64,000 bases of DNA from Phoronis australis (lineage: Eukaryota; Phoronida; Phoronidae). Position numbers and translations under genes: made by a program. Below the pieces are notes generated by a model. The model made no database searches and was not told where the DNA came from. It saw only the letters and a list, made by a program, of their open reading frames with translations. The stretch is taken from NCBI GenBank assembly GCA_002633005.1, contig NMRA01000015.1:1844200-1908199 (forward strand), in the 5' to 3' direction. Shown here piece after piece: positions 1 to 14,200 of this stretch (the first letter of the stretch is position 1; each line of letters starts with the position of its first letter).

Positions 1-188
1 ACTCTAAACTGGACGTGTTTGGTGAGAACGGTAAACACCAGGAACACGCATTCTTCGAGTTCACATTTCGCCGGTTCTTCGATGACGGAGGGCACGCGTT
101 GGCGTCCGCGGCGGCATTGGCAGCAAGTAGTGCAAACGCGGCAGAAACACCGAGTAATAATGAAGCCAACTCGCCCGTCTATGTCTAA
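1..188 (+). CDS. 3'-terminal exon of an unidentified gene (partial)
   Basis: The window opens inside an open frame that begins at base 3 and reaches TAA at 186-188, giving about 61 C-terminal residues. The visible part has an aromatic-rich stretch (FFEFTFRRFFDDGGH), then an alanine-rich segment (ALASAAALAASSANAAE), and ends NSPVYV. The codons are GC-rich at third positions compared with the AT-rich sequence that follows, and an AATAAA lies about 580 bp downstream, both consistent with a true final coding exon. A second frame (19-222) is also open, so the frame choice is inference. I do not recognise the family. The C-terminal valine could be a PDZ ligand, but that is a guess. Confidence 0.45.
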   Translation, partial: SKLDVFGENGKHQEHAFFEFTFRRFFDDGGHALASAAALAASSANAAETPSNNEANSPVYV

Positions 189-768
189 TGAGCTGGACCG
201 GGAGCATGTGTCCATTTTATAAATTATTTTGAATGTGTTGACATGCTGTGCGTGTCTTTTAATTGTCGAGAACTGGTGCTATCTTGAGGTACTGTCAAAC
301 TAGTCATGTTGCACCGAGTGAATCTTGCAATATTTCAGCTTCTCTTTGTTAAATTTGTTCCGTGATTCACTGCTTCTGTGCACGTGAAGTCCTGTCAGTT
401 CAGAAACACTGAGTTCATTGTAATGCTCCTGTTTCTATGCTCAGCACAGTATTGAAACTAGACACAGTAAGGCTGTTAGTGGTGTCTGTAGCTTATACTC
501 AGTGTACCCGGTGTGTAGACCTACTTCTCTGTCAGTCATACTGTGGCAGGCCTGAAGACCTCTCAGTCACTATTTACCTCCGGGTCTGCAAGTCTACCAT
601 TCAATCACTGACAGTGTAGCAGGCTTACAGATCTGTCAGTCTGTCACTCACAGTGGAGCAGGCCAGTCTGTCACTCTTCTCTTTGTATATAGAACCCAGC
701 AACATAAGTGTGCGCAGTGGAGGTTCTTGACAAGCCATTGTTATTGTCAGTAACTGACACCAATGATC

Positions 769-774
769 AATAAA
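769..774 (+). terminator. Polyadenylation signal of the first gene
   Basis: AATAAA in the context gatcaataaagagatt, about 580 bp after the stop at 188. The interval holds CTGTCAGTC-like words repeated loosely between 480 and 670 and fits a 3' UTR. Confidence 0.55.
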
Positions 775-799
775 GAGATTATATTTATAGAGAGATGTA

Positions 800-2196
800 T
801 TGTATCTTGTTTATCTTCCTTGGGTAATGGATCATGCTCAAGGCTAATTTTGCCAACTCTTCTGGTGTGTATTAATATGGAAAAGTCAACTGAAAAAGTC
901 ACAATTTAGGAGGCGTGGCCACCCTATGGACACAACCGTAAAAGGAAGAAAATAGAAATGCTGTCGGCACAATGTCTTGAGAAGCATAAAAAATTCAATG
1001 GCAAGTTGATAGATTTATTTAGTAAATCTTGTATAAAAACGTGCAGTAAAATACAAACAAATGTAATTAACATCCTGGCAGATGAAGTAACTCAAGGATG
1101 AGGTAGAAAAGTCATATAGACTTCGCTATGGTCCAGAAAGCATGCTTATTCTACAACCTTCAGCAACTTGCTGCAACACCCTAACTTATTAAATAAGTAC
1201 ATTTACTGGCTCAACTGGTATGTGATGAATATTGTTTAAGGTTTAAAAACATTACTATTCTCATCGAATGTTGAATTATTGCTGAATATGCGGAGAACAG
1301 GTAATATGCACACGTGCCATTTTCGAATTCACAATCCAATCATAATGTCTATCAACCTCAATATTCTGAAGCATCTTGAGTAGCTGATGGCTTTTATGTT
1401 CTCATTGGTAATGTAAATGAAATCCTGTCATGGCAACTTGAGGAATGTTGTGATAAGGATTTTGTGAGCTTAAGTGGCTTAATTATTTTTCATTTTTGGG
1501 AGCTAAACTCTGATGACTGCATGTACAAAGGTTGCTGTCATGTGAAATGATTGTCTCCAAGAACTTTTGGAAGCAAAACGTAAGAATAACAAAAAAATAA
1601 ATAAAAATGGTTGTGAAGACCATGTGGACACATCTGATAAATAAAAATGGACAAATATGGGGAACAATACTGAAATATTTTTATTGGTCGTAGACGGTGT
1701 TTTTTATTTGTGTTGTTTCTTCCGTTGAGCCTAAATATTGTTTAAGTATAGAAATTTCACTATTTATTTAAACTTGAGTTTTCAAAATTTATTCCTTAAA
1801 ACACAGCAGTAAATCAGCATTGTGCAGGTATTGGAATGAACTAATACAAAAAGTGTCAAAATGAAAAATAGGTTGCTGAGCATAGCCCTAGATAAGCAAC
1901 ATGTAACAGGTATGCCCAGATAGGCTCCTAATCCTGTAGTAGTGGTTCACGTGTCATATACACTGATGGTCGTCTCCATCAACCCTAAGACCAATCAACT
2001 TATTGGCCAGAAATCAACCTCAGGCAATTTATATATTGCTGCCATTATTGACAAGCTATAGCAGCACTATCTATTGACAAACAAGAAAATCATCGCTAGA
2101 TCATGACGTCAACACTCTCGTGCCTAGCGCCACCTATGCTGATCAGCCGGATGGATCGAAAAGCTGCAGCTGAGCGGGTCGTCTAACTATAAGTCA
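800..2196. other. AT-rich intergenic region
   Basis: No coding exon is supported on either strand. The stretch is AT-rich, with A-runs near 1590-1640 where the phrase ataaataaaaatgg recurs. The last 100 bp become more GC-rich ahead of NDUFAF4 and probably hold its promoter. Confidence 0.5.
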
Positions 2197-2226
2197 GTGA
2201 TCTTGCGTTTTGCTTTGTTTTTGAAC

Positions 2227-4603
2227 ATGGGAAACCTGGGGTCTAAAGCGACAAGACCAGTGAGAAACTTTAACATCGAACAAAGAACTGAAGCGACGTT
2301 AGAAAAGGCAAAAGAAGTCCCTAGAACTGCACCTCGTCACAAAACCACGGAAAAGTTATTGGCAGACTTCGCTCGTGGTAAGCTGATAAGGCACTGCTCA
2401 TATCAATTCAAATATAATTGTGTTTCCTCACATTTATTGGCTGCATATACCATGGGAACTTGTCGCAATCTTTTTTAAACAAACCTCTCATACACTATAT
2501 GTAACAGCCTTCTGTCCATTCCGAATGAAATCGGCCCACTCGCCAGGAATGCACGCGGCTCAGTCAAATGTTTTAATCAGTGTGAACAGCTTCCGCCGTA
2601 CAAAGCTCTTATTAGTATAGGAGCTTCACCGTCTCTACTGCGGCTTGGTAGAGACGGTGGTCACTGTCTAATGAGAGGTATGCTCTAAATTGAGGGAGAC
2701 AAGATATATCTATTGCTCCACGGTCGCCTGCCTGCTATGTTGGCTTCTCTCAATCTCTGGATTGATGTGTCAATAAAAGTCTGATTGCCGGGCCCCTATT
2801 CAACCCTTCACTTTTATGGATGATATAATAGTATTATAATACCTCAGTTCAAAAGATGGCGTCAGTACGGGAGAGAATTGAGTACGGGAAATTCGTTCGT
2901 ATTTGTGCAAGACTGGCTGTTTTAAAGCAAAAATAACATCGCAAAGGGAGTATAGAATTTGCCTAGAAAGTATTGGTACCCAAGATATTAACTTTGTTTA
3001 CCCAAAAAGGTGTAATTTGTGGGAAAAACAGAAGTACGTTGGGTGCCGTATTTGACACCGTTACCGATTTGTCACTGTCCACTCTTTACTAATATGCTAA
3101 AGTTTTTATCCCCCCCCAGCTGCACTCTGCGCAATACGTTATCATAGTATGGGTATTCACTATGGATTGTAGGTAAAATCCTTTCCAATGCCAACAACAC
3201 TCTTCCATGCATTACAGGTGAAACACGTGACCTCGCACCTTGTGTGTTTCTCGTCACACATAGGTATACCATGTCTACGGTTTCTCATCTTTTGAACGCA
3301 GCCGTGCAAAATTGGCTCCAATACATCCCACTAATGTCTACTTAGGCGCGCATTGAGTTTTTTGCTATCTCTGAAAAGGTGCATTGCATAGGCGTAGTAA
3401 AGTCTTCTTGAGTGGGGAGAGACTGTCTCCCCTGGTCACCCCCCAGTTGTGTCAAAATTCTTCAATTTTGCATTTGAACTATTAAAAATTTTAGGTTTCA
3501 AATCTCCATTGTTTCGCCAAGTATTCATTCTCCATGACCTCTCTTTGAAACTGTATGTATGCTTTAACTATTCAGAACACGCGAGAGTCGATGGAATCTC
3601 TTTGAAGCCATGTGTATGGTTTACCTGTGTTTCAGAACACCCAGAGTTATTGGAATCTCAAAATGAGAGAAACGAGGATCTTCTTGAACGTCTTAAACTC
3701 ATGAAGATAGAAAGTTCTGGAACATTACCCGAGGTGAGTGGTTCAATACTTGAGAAAATGTTTACCGAATTTTTCTGGGTACTTATCCACAGCTGGTGTC
3801 CTCTGTTACGAATGGAGTGAATTGTGGTATTCGGTTACTCCACAATAAGGTAGACAGTTATAGATAAGAGTTTTAGAAAATTGTTTTTTTGTGATGCTAA
3901 TTGTCTAAAATGTGGTAAAAATTCTTCAGTGCAGACTAGGCCACAATATAGCGGATATAAGCAACTTTATTTTTAGGACATATCTCATTAGAACTAAGCT
4001 TTAAGAAAATGTGACTTTGATTTTAGCATGGTTCCACTGACACTGTTGTCATCAATCATTTGTTGAAAGTCTGAACTTCTGTAGCAATGTAGTATGCTGT
4101 TGTAAAGAACTTAAAATGTCAATTTTAAAATTATCCGATATAGTGTTTTACTCTCATTCAAGCAAAAGTGGGATATATTTCATTTTCTGTGCCCTACGTC
4201 TGATACTTTTTAGCTACAACACCAGGCTGCCAATGAGTTCTCATCTTGTTAAATGTTTCAGATCAAAGCAAAGACTCTTCCTCAGGAGCGCAGACAATTG
4301 CCCGACACAGATTTTGGCTACTTTGAGCCGGAAGTTATCCCTGATGGGAAAACAACGATCCGTAAAGTGACGGAGCTTATATCTCAACACTCGTCTGACC
4401 CACAGAAATACTCGGCACAAGTACTAGCCAAAGGTCATAAACTTGACATTGGACTCACGGAGGATGTTTTGAAGCATTTCAAAGTGTTCAACTTGTATTT
4501 ACCAAAAAAACCTACAAAGGGCACTGGTAGAGACGAGACTTTAGAGGCGGGAGAACATATACAATTGGGACAACAGAAAATATCTCCAGGTGATGAGAAA
4601 TGA
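2227..4603 (+). CDS. NDUFAF4: NDUFAF4, mitochondrial complex I assembly factor 4 (3 exons)
   Basis: Exons 2227-2377, 3636-3733 and 4262-4603 (stop TGA 4601-4603) join in frame with canonical GT-AG introns to give 196 residues; the human protein has 175. The start at 2227 is chosen because it gives MGN followed by basic residues and then PVRNFNIEQRTEA, matching the family's N-terminal glycine and the RNFNLENRAE-type motif; an upstream in-frame ATG at 2197 would add ten hydrophobic residues. APRH follows, as in the human protein. Exon 3 carries the conserved C-terminal block LPDTDFGYFEPEVIPDGK and a helical tail, with a longer charged C-terminus than in vertebrates. The family acts early in assembly of respiratory complex I on the mitochondrial inner membrane, with NDUFAF3 as partner. 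The gene is convergent with UFL1, about 645 bp between stops. Confidence 0.93.
2378..3635 (+). other. NDUFAF4 intron 1
   Basis: Donor gtaagc at 2378, acceptor ttcag ending at 3635. Contains short C-runs near 3110 and 3430 and nothing coding that I can support. Confidence 0.7.
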
Positions 4604-4776
4604 TACGTTGTGAACACGATAGTCAAATTTTGTAAATTGGTGAGAGGCCAGAGTGGTAGTGAACATAGACCTTGAATGACTTTTTGTGTTCAAATTTGTA
4701 GTAATTAGTTGTTTGAAAGTATAGTAATGTAATGATTTTTCTTTCTTGGCTTATGGATATCTTTTAAAATGTGAAC

Positions 4777-4782
4777 AATAAA
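4777..4782 (+). terminator. NDUFAF4 polyadenylation signal
   Basis: AATAAA about 175 bp after the NDUFAF4 stop. Confidence 0.6.
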
Positions 4783-5053
4783 TGATTAGCTGGAGTTTAT
4801 AAGCAGTTTAAACAACACGTGCGCTGTAGGTGTTTCATTTAGTACATTTCAACAATAACATCACCGACCAATCACAACACGACTGACAACACATTGCACT
4901 GAAATCAATTTCATTTCCAGATTTTTTACAATATTTGTCTGCATTAATTCAGTAAAAGCAATCACAAAGAACACTGCAAAAATGTGTTTCGGTTTGGTTT
5001 CATCCCAGCACCTGACGACAAAGTTTCAATTTGGTCTGATTTAATGGCACGTA

Positions 5054-5059
5054 TTTATT
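5054..5059 (-). terminator. Candidate UFL1 polyadenylation signal
   Basis: TTTATT on the plus strand is AATAAA on the minus strand, about 190 bp past the UFL1 stop at 5249. Confidence 0.45.
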
Positions 5060-5182
5060 TAGAAGTGTAACAAGCACAGTATACACATGGAGAAGCTGCC
5101 ATCCAGCATGTTAAACCAAACCAAATAAATATAATAGTAACACTGTGACTTTCCAGTTAACACAATCCAGTTCTCCCTCCTG

Positions 5183-5201
5183 ACCAACAGATGGCAGTGC
5201 C
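5183..5201 (+). promoter_or_regulatory. CTCF-like motif between NDUFAF4 and UFL1
   Basis: CCAACAGATGGCAGTGCC resembles the CTCF core CCAsyAGrkGGCrs. It sits between the two convergent genes. Sequence match only. Confidence 0.25.
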
Positions 5202-5248
5202 AGTTGACAAACACACCACAACCAGTGCTTATACAGTGTTGATGGCAG

Positions 5249-8200
5249 TCAATCTGTTTTCTCTGAAGCCTGATTTCTTTTACCAGACAATGCTATCTGT
5301 TTCACACTTTCCACAGTATTTGGTAGTTCCTCAGTTCCAGCATTGGGGTCTTTCATCTTTTGAATAATTAGATCTGAAATGAGAATACAGAAAAGAAATT
5401 TAGTAATACAGAGAGGTTTCCCAGTCAACCTGTGCACGTCATGTTAAAGATGCATTTCCCTCTGTTAAGCTGGCTAAAAATGAAAATCAAATTACGCTTT
5501 TACTTGTATAATACTGGTCTCAACATCGTCTTTTCCATGATATGACTTGTGTTCAGTAACTGAAAAAAAAACAACATACAAACCCTCAACAGGTCAAGAA
5601 ATGCTTCGGAAAGTCAGCGACTTTAGTCTCAAGTGAAATTTTATCATGCATGTGGCAGTATCAAATCATACAAACACCGAATCTTTTCCATGGTTTTCGT
5701 GTTTTAAAAAATATACAACCACTACATAAATGTAACAACTGGGATCGTGTTTAAATCCAGTTGAATAATTCATGGCCCATGACTAGTCTAAAAATTATGA
5801 TGCACACAAACACAAAACCATGACCGCCTGGTTGAGAACTTTGACCGAGAAATGTCTTCTAAATTAAAGAAACTTTATCAAGCTGGACCTGAGAGAGGGC
5901 AACTTAAATTAACAAATTAGTGGATTACATTTAGCATACCTTGACACAATGTCAATGTATTGTAGTCTTCTGCAGACACATGTTCTTTAAGGAATGTGAC
6001 CAGGTGAGGGACACATCGTCCAGGTATATTCACCATACACTGGGTATACAGTTGAAACAGTAACGTCACAGCCAGGTGTAGTGTCATGGCGGCATCAGTC
6101 TCAACACGTAACTGTTCCATCAGACTCTGGCGATGACTGAACACCAGCTGTCTGAAATCATACAAGACAATACAGTACTGCAGGCACTCGGCTAATGTGA
6201 GTATTATATAAGGACTTGAATGAATATGATTCGATTAGGAAAACACAAATGGTGCTAGAGAACAGAATGAAAATGACCTCATCTTCAGGTACAGTAGTAG
6301 ACGAGAAACAAAATATTGTAACAGAATGTTCACATCACATCACAATGCATGGCACAAGATCTGTCAACTAAAAACTACCACCACTCCAGCCCACATATGC
6401 TTTAACATTCCAACTGAGTGACCTCTCAGCATGGAGTACGTGAATAGCTTCATAGATTAGAGGTTTGACACAGCTATTGTCATGACCTTGACCTCGGGAA
6501 ACCCTACAGCGTGGCCAGTGTTGACAGAATGACTAAACAGGGCACTGGTGACATGTTTCTTGTTTTCAATCAGTCCACGAAGCAAAATTCGAGTCGTCAT
6601 GGCAACATAAAACTCATGGCAATCGCTATAGTTCACCAGGAAACCATACTTACTACTTTGCACGGTGTTTAATTTAGACTTAAGCTTGGACAACAATTCT
6701 AGTCTATTATAGGGCCTAAAAACTGCAACAGGGTTAACCGCTTTCCATTTTATACTTCTAATTTGGCCAAAAACTAACATTATTTAGTGTGAATTTTGCT
6801 CTTTAACTTTGATCTTGCATCTGTTGTACTAACTTCCAATTCTGAAAAAAGACAGAACTTTCAAATTTCTCAAGTTCATCATTATATCATTAATGGAAGA
6901 GCTCACAACAGATATTTTAGCATGAAAACCATCAGAAGTTTTATGCCAAATTTGAGTCCTTTTCCAATCTCATTTTATATTTAATAGAAAGCTGCTTCAC
7001 ATTAAAGTAGTGACCAAGTTATATCACCCAGGCAACACTAACACATAGTTTGTGCAGTGAGACTATAAAAGCAACTTCCACTGGATCCAACTACAAACAT
7101 TGTACAGTTGTTTAAATTAGATTTTGAAAATTATTTGTTTAGTTAGTTTAGAGTTTGACACTGTTGAGTGTACATTGGTTTGGCAATTAAAGTGAAACGC
7201 TGAGCATGAAAATCTACTTTGTTGCGATGATATTTAAACATTGTTGCACAAGATACTCAAAGTTCAAGAAGAAGTAGTGAAACTTGAACTTCCCAGACAA
7301 CATTACCAGACTGCTAACCACAGTATATGAAACTTGAACTTCCCACAGACAACATTACCAGACTACCCACCACAGCTCTCTTACCTCTCCTTTTTCTTGT
7401 CTGGCTTCCTCAGCAATATACCCAGATGTTGAGGTGAACACACTGTATCAAGGTGACTACAAAACTCCTCTACACTCTGAAATAACAAATTGCGGTATTA
7501 CGAATCACAGTATAACGAAAACCAAATCAAAGTGTGTTTGAATTTAGAGCTCCTTCTGTCCATGCTTTTAATCATAGACTATTATTTGAAGCCAAAGTTA
7601 TGATATTAATAAACCAGGTACTTTATACTTACTCCACAAGCAAGTGATAACTGATTCAGAATTAATGTCCCTTTACATGAAGGACTCTGCTATGTTGAAA
7701 TATTTCCAACTCAGGTGAACAAACCACGAGATCGCAGTCAGTCATAAGAACCACAGATCGACACAAATTAATGATCGTAATCTTTATCGTAGACCCACAA
7801 TACCGTACACTGAGCAATATGTAAGCTACAAAAACTACAGAGGCTGGTTTCATCAAAGGTCACAAGTCCTGTAGTAGTGAAGATGGCCATAAACCTGTTA
7901 TAGCAAATGTGACATTTTGTATCAGAGCAAAATGTTACAACTGACGTTAAGTAGATAATTTTTGTATTCAGGTGTAATGGCTACCTTGATGACCTGTGTG
8001 TAAATTAAAGTCTTTACTGACACCTTCATTAAGACCAAACGGCCCCCAGATAAAGACAACCACGCAAATGGTACAAAAATAAAATACCGTCTTAACTACT
8101 GACATCTGCAAATTTAAACCATTTAGGTCTGTATTCACAAACCTTTCCATTTAGTGAATTGGTTAACTTGGTCATAATAGCCTGCATTTGGTCAGGTAGG

Positions 8201-11200
8201 TTTGCCACAATCTTTGACCTAAGCTCAGAGGTCAACTCTCCTTCACTGACAGACATCATGTTGTCACTAGCAACAGCATTGAGGGCCAGGTTTGCAATGT
8301 CTGTACATATTGTTCTCAAGAGGTGACGGCTGACTTGAACTTGAGTCTCATCTGGAAAAAAGGTTCAAAAGTGAGCAGCTCTTCATCTCAACACTTTCTA
8401 CCTTATTTCACAAAACCCGGTCATCACTGCAAACAGTTTAGCAAACAAGTTTCGTTGACATTTTTCTCAATGTTTTACTTTCTCATTAACGAGCCAAAAC
8501 AATGTCAAGTAGAAGATCGGCACCTTCAGCACCAAGTAGATTGTCTGCTTTCAATTCGGCATTACTGGCAGAGCACTGTATAGGCAATGGATTGGAATTT
8601 GTCTCCACATCTGAAGTTTTATTTTACAGACAGAGCAGGGTCTTCACAAGTAAAGGAGATCCCAATTGTATTTGTGACTCCAAAATGTTGCAGATAAATT
8701 CCAATTAAGAGTGAAAAGACTATAATTATTCTTCAATCTGAATTTCACATATCACCTCGCTTATTTTTGTGGTGGTGAAGGCGTTATTAGTATGCTCAGC
8801 AACTCAGTGCTCAGTCTAAGACTCTCAAACTTTACTTAAGACATGACTTGACAATAGACACATTGCTTGACACGTTTTGAGTATCGTTCCAAAATTTGCA
8901 CCATCTAACTTGTCAATTTTCCACTCGATTCTCAAGTACAGTTTGAAGTTTTTGAACTCGGGTGCCAACCACTGCCAGGGACGTGTGATTCAAGTATTGA
9001 AATACAGATGCATGGACACACACATGTACAGTACACAAATAATACTGCATGCATGTAAGTGCACATAGCTTAAGTCATGTTGTAATACAAGTACAGTTTG
9101 TACCATTCAACAGTAATGTGCCCTTCTCATAGAGCTTCAGGTTGGTCCAGAGGCCAGTCAACTTCTCCTGTAGTGCTCCGTGGGTCTTCTTTCTGTCACT
9201 GGCTGATGTGGTGCCAGTCGCCTGCAGGAATACTGACTGGGCCACGCTTTGGTACTGTTTACGTAATGGCCTGAAAGTATAATAATGGACATTAAATGAA
9301 GAGAGACAGGGCGTTACACCATGGTCACATTCCAGTCCCAGCAGGAGACTTCTAGCGGGGGTGGTGATGTGCCACCACAGAGTCAAAAAGTGAAAACTTA
9401 TCAATACTAGGAATTTGGAAAAAGGCATCCATATTCAGTATCAAGTCATAGGCCACACACACATTGGCAGTCTGTGACACATGTCCTTCAATACAAGGAA
9501 TGGGACATGCATAAAGACAGTCATGACACATCATAAGGTCATGCCTCATGCACAACGCAAGCCTGTAATGTCTCTTATAATAAGGTCATGGGTCATGCAC
9601 AGCAGCAGCCTGTGAAGCATGTTTGTAATAATAAGGTCATGGGTCATGCATAATGGCAGCCAATGGCACATGTCCCTCATAATGAGGTCATGTGTCATGC
9701 ACACTGAAACCCTTTCGGGGTAGAGCAACACAAACAGAAAGTTTCAAACTTCCTCAAAACATCAAGCAATCAACAAGGCACTCACCTGTGTAAACGCTCA
9801 GCTATTTCGACCAACATTTCTTCTTTGCAATCATCCAACTTTGTCCTCAAAATGTCCTGAATTTCTTCAACCTTCATAAATTCCAGTTCTTTTTCTTTCC
9901 CCTGTTTACCACCAGATGTCACTGTTTGTTCATCCTCGGAACCATCGTCCTCTCTATTCCCGCGTGGTTTGTATTTCTTTTTCGTTGACTTTGTCTTGAC
10001 TTCTCTTCCTTGGGTGCCCCCTCCACTTTTTGTGGCAGCTGAAAGCAGCAGTACGTTGAGATGTGGTATCAGGAAACAAGTGAGGAATGTTATCAAAATC
10101 TTTTTAGCAATATAAACAGGCGAACATAATTATCAAAAAAACAAGTAGAACTTTCCAATCACTCGTCATTCAATGACAAGTTCCTGCCAAATATAATACA
10201 TAACCACATTGTTTTGAAATATTTTACTTCTGCAAACAACACAAGAAAAAGAAGTGGAGTGAAAATGAGACAGAACAACTGCATGACACATGTGCATCAC
10301 TGTGGGTGAAAAAAGCTTATTTTATTAGTGATTGTTTGATTACAGGGTAAGTCAATTGATTATGATTTAATTTATGATACATAACAAACCAGAAAACCAA
10401 TTCTAATCAAAAGTCACCCAAAACTTGTGTCACGTTTGGTCAAAAACCATTTTTTTACCTCATAAGCACCCTGTTTGTAGACCAATAATTATTGCTACAA
10501 ATCCAAGCAACACAAAATGTGTTTCCATTTGGTGGTATAAGAAGAGCAGCACTCCACAGACACAAGACACTCATGAGAAGCGCCAGTGTGGTCACATGGT
10601 TCATTTGTATTTGCACGGCAATATCTCTGAAGGGAGTGACTGATCTTAAGGTTTTCATAAATTTCTTTACATCTACAAAACAAGCCCAGGTCTGACAACT
10701 GCAAAGGCCAACCACCTATGTAACACCCCATCACACCACCCACCTGCCGCTTTCTGTTTCCGCTGGCTCTTGCGGTCCTCTTTAGTGTTACCTTCATCAC
10801 CTGCCATGGCTGAGGATGGGGGTGGGTTCACATCAGAAAACAACACTGCATTCATTTTACTATCCTGAAATTGTCAACCAGACATTTATCAATGAGTTTG
10901 AAACATGTTTTGCATTAGGATTCAATGAAAACAACTGTCCAAAAGGTAGTACTAGCAATGACAGTTGGAGTATACTTTATTCACATAACACAAAAAATTA
11001 AGAAATACTACAATGAGAAGTTTAATGGTTGTGTACTTACGAATGTACTTACTCTCATACAGTTCACCTCGGGTCACCATCTTTGCTATTCACAGTTATG
11101 TAATTTCATACTCAAAGGAAATGAGACCACCATGTGAAAATGATTAGAGGCAGTCAAATGTCTCATGCAAAATTTTCAGGGTTATACAAATGTGGTGTTG

Positions 11201-14200
11201 CAGTCTGCCACTCAGAAAACAAGTTGTCCTTCAACATGGCTTTCACACAGTTATGGATATTTCCCAATAAACATCACAGCACAAATATTCCAACTCAGTG
11301 ACCTGTAATGAAAGCCTCGAGGCCACTGGGAAACTAACCATTCACTAGGTGGCGCTGATGACAAACTGGTTCTCTTTTTGTTATCTGAACAGCTTGAAAA
11401 ACAGGAAGTTGTTTAACAACATGAGGGCCTGTGTGGCTGAAAGGTAAATGCACACACAAAAGGTGAGTGCCTTGCCTAGGAAATTTCAAGCTCGTCATTG
11501 TCGCCTACCTTGATAGCCTTTTGCTCCATCAGTTCGCTGAAGTAGGATTTACACGTGTCTATCAACTTATGGCTGACAACAACAGTGTCACAGAGCAGTA
11601 GGTGGTCCGACCGTGACTTCAAGCAACTAGTAAGAAGTTGGTTGGCATCAGACTCACTGAATATAGATGGCAGCAGCGGCTTTGGAAGACAAAATAACAT
11701 TTATCAGATAGAAAGCAGCAGACCAGTAAGGATGAGTGTACACAGATAATATATCATCTTCTAGTCAACAAAACCACAATTGTTAAATAAACTTTTGATT
11801 TATTCCATTTAGTGTTATAAAACCATTCTATTTTTGTTGCTCATTCAGATTAGAGGTAATTTCTTAGTTTGAGAAGAACTGAGAGGTTGTCAGACCACAA
11901 TTATTAAAGTTAGTTTCAGTCGTCAAGACAGTGTGGCTACCAGGGGAATTGTAGGAGATTCATAGAGGTTGCTCTTAATAAAAACAAAGGATAACAATGT
12001 GACAGCGCTGCTCTGTAAGAGCTGATAGCCAGCGGGAAGAAAGCTGACATGGTTTGCAATGGCTGTAAGGGGTTCTACACAGTGTCAATTAATTATTTTT
12101 TGATATTTTGTAATTTGGTCATTGCCTACTACAAATTAGCAAACCAAAGAAAGGGGTCGTCAAATAAGTTTTTTTTCATTGTTACATCTGCCTAAACAGA
12201 GGCACCTCAGGCAAAATGGGAAATTAAAATACTGAAAGGCCATCTCTAATTAAATTAGTGATTGCCAAACCTCAAGCGACAACTATAAACTCTTAAGATC
12301 TGTTAGATTATCATATTGCTGATGAGACTAAATAAGACAGCACACAGTGACTACAGGCAAACAGTCGGTGTTTTCAATACATATTCAAAAACTTTGACAT
12401 CAGAACACCAGAGGCCTATTTTATCAAAGGTTGTGTGACCAAATGCGACTCAGAAATTTTGCTGGTATTTGGTTTATCAAAAAGTTTTAAGAAGATGGTT
12501 CAGTGTGACAACAGACCAAGATCAATTTTATATTCACTCCAATGTCGCGTTCCAAAATAAGAACAAAAACATGTTAGTGTTAATAATCACAAACATATGG
12601 TGCATATGAATTTTGATAAAATTAGCCCCAAATGTTTCCAAGCCTCAACTTATCTGATTATGAACAGTGACATCTAGACACAAACCATGACATCAATCCA
12701 ACCAACTGATGATAGACTCTCTTCAACAGCAGCCTCTAGATGGTCCTGTATAGAGACACCAACACAGCATGTACTGAGGAACACCAGCTTCTCATCCTTA
12801 AATCTCTTCTTGATGTACTGTTTTGGATCACTGATTCCGATACGCTTTAATGCATTGTACTCTGAAAAAACAAACATTGATAGTTAAAAATATGTTATTG
12901 GCAAGAAGGGATGTTTTCTGAGATCAGCCTCAGAGCAGAATCAATCTCATGACCGCGGCAGTGACAGTCCAAAACAGTTTGCTGGTAGTGCTAAATTCCA
13001 CTCGATAAATAGCAGAGTATTTTACACATTTAACTACTTTCAGCGAATCAGTGGCAGAAAACAGCAACAACTGACAATTGTAATGAAATCACAAAACGGG
13101 CTCAGTTATTTTATAGCTCTGGTCAAAGCTGAAGGTGAAAAAGAGTATGAGTAAAATAATGCTACCTTGAATGAGTTGGCACAATGTATAATGCATTCCT
13201 ACTCATACACAAAGCCACACTGGCTAGTGTGTACAGAGATGACGAAGTACAGAGATGACAAAGATGAGGCAATACAGACTTAAGGGGCCAGAATTGGTCT
13301 TACGGCTGAAACAATTCTCACAGTTGTCTGTCACACATTCACTGAAATCAAGGCCAGTGTCATTATCATTTAAATATATTTAAACTGCTCCACCATAACG
13401 GAGGTCTAGCTCCCAGGCAGAGCATTAGGCTACAACTGCTGAGATATACGCCTCGCATAACACAACAACCTCAATCTCAGAACATCAGAGCCAGTCTTAA
13501 CATCACAATGAAACAAGTGGACAACACTGCTGTGTACAAAGATGACAGAGGCAATACAGGTCTAAAAGTCAATATTTATTGAAAGTCATCTTTGAGCACA
13601 GTAAACATGAGGTGCAGGGCTATTTCACCTAGTGATGACCCTGCCACACCAAACTCAATCGTTTATGTGACAAGGACAGAGAGTCACACATAAGGAAATG
13701 CATGGGAAGTGCAATACAGACCCAAGACTGTTGCGATATAGGAGTACTGGGCAGCAGCCAATTGTAACAAAAACTCCTAACATTCAGTTTTGACCTTGTT
13801 CATTGCAGTGGCACTACAATTTGAATACTTGTAAATTAAACGTGATGTCAAGGTCATTGTTTTTAATTAGCTGTCAATTACACACACAGTGACTGACCCA
13901 AATATTCATTCTGTTGGTAGAATGCGTCCACGTACGAGTCCTGTGACCTGGTGTGTAGATCAGGAACATAGGTGGCTTGTTCTTGACGACCACCTGAGAG
14001 TGAGCCAGCCAACCGGCCGGTGCTGATCAACTCATCCAGGACACCTGCACAGAATACATGATCAGAGGTACAGCAAAATGTTTAATGAGCCATAATAACA
14101 ACCATAGTTTGGCACTGTTCCGCATTATTGCCACTTTCACAAATGCGCAAAACTTACTTTTTCCAAAGTCCCATATCCCTAAAAGTGTACAAAAAATGTC

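Noticed and set aside
9075-9103. Extension of the UFL1 exon past its donor
   Set aside because: The open frame runs on into the intron, but the donor at 9103-9102 gives the correct phase to the next conserved exon.
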